Source: Carex sylvatica (taxonomy: Eukaryota > Streptophyta > Magnoliopsida > Poales > Cyperaceae). From it: a stretch of 19,012 nucleotides of DNA. Shown here piece by piece: positions 18,899-19,012 of this stretch. Within the stretch, counting starts at the first letter, position 1. Each line of letters starts with the position of its first letter. Location: the NCBI GenBank assembly GCA_964058845.1, contig CAXKVR010000873.1:1-19012 (forward strand). The letters are read 5' to 3'. The notes beneath the pieces were generated by a model. The model did not search any database. It was given only the letters and a program-made list of their open reading frames with translations, and was not told the DNA's origin. Position numbers and translations under genes: made by a program.

Positions 18899-18904
18899 TT
18901 TATA
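18899..18904 (-). promoter_or_regulatory. TATA box of LTR copy F
   Basis: The - strand reads GCTATAAAAGAG, identical to the TATA context of the solo LTR at 9965. Confidence 0.55.
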
Positions 18905-19012
18905 GCAAATGACTATGCCCGATTTAGAGGCTAGAAGGTGGGGTTAGTGGGTGTTATTTTTGACTTGTTTTCCTGGACTGATGTATCTAAATTTAGCTGT
19001 CAAAAACTGCCC

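Larger units (their letters stand above)
17692..19012 (-). mobile_element. Second E-family LTR (copy F), partial, inserted in copy D
   Basis: It starts TGTTGCACCAAAAATG on the + strand and is the reverse complement of about 9850-11180, with a high level of identity throughout. It keeps the three ACGTCC/GGACGT repeats (18170-18326), the CT-rich transcript-start region and the TATA box. About 570 bases of its U3 lie beyond the window. The 5 bases before it, GTTAC (17687-17691), are the predicted target duplication. It is oriented opposite to the copy at 9280. No coding sequence is credible. Confidence 0.82.

Overview
This window looks like plant nuclear DNA, most likely from a flowering plant. 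It is AT-rich, and I see no host gene, rRNA, tRNA or CRISPR array. Essentially all of it can be assigned to LTR retrotransposons inserted into one another. Retroelement coding traces are confined to about 12.9-17.1 kb and are heavily decayed. I could not run searches, so family names rest on primer-binding sites, protein motifs and comparisons between parts of the window.

The host layer is one Ty1/copia element on the + strand that fills the window. Its 5' LTR appears in pieces: 742-1593 and a terminal piece at about 4616-4698, followed by an initiator-Met tRNA primer-binding site at 4700-4711. A long non-coding leader follows (4712-5495, resuming at 11748-12901). A broken gag-pol occupies 12902-17112, in the order gag, zinc knuckle, protease, integrase, reverse transcriptase, RNase H. 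Then come the polypurine tract at 17171-17181 and the start of the 3' LTR at 17182-17317.

The insertions are as follows. (1) A foreign LTR on the - strand (1-741) interrupts the 5' LTR at the left edge. (2) A truncated LTR called B-type here (1594-2873, - strand) and an inverted LTR of the copia's own family (2876-4615, - strand) interrupt the 5' LTR near its end. (3) A non-autonomous Ty3/gypsy-type element with a tRNA-Asp primer-binding site (5501-11742, - strand) sits in the leader, flanked by the 5-bp target duplication GCATG. Its right LTR is itself split by a 1.9-kb solo LTR (9280-11180, + strand) with its own duplication CATAG. (4) A B-type LTR begins at 17318 inside the copia 3' LTR and is interrupted at 17692 by a second copy of the 1.9-kb LTR family, which runs off the window.

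Nothing here looks like an intact, cooperating gene set. The copia has a mutated protease motif, an integrase catalytic Glu replaced by Lys, several stops, frameshifts, and a 175-bp-offset tandem duplication across the RT active site. The most interesting points are structural: an element with matching target duplications but clearly different LTRs, a large inverted LTR pair, palindromic boxes recurring in several LTR families, and two independent insertions of one LTR family into B-type LTRs.
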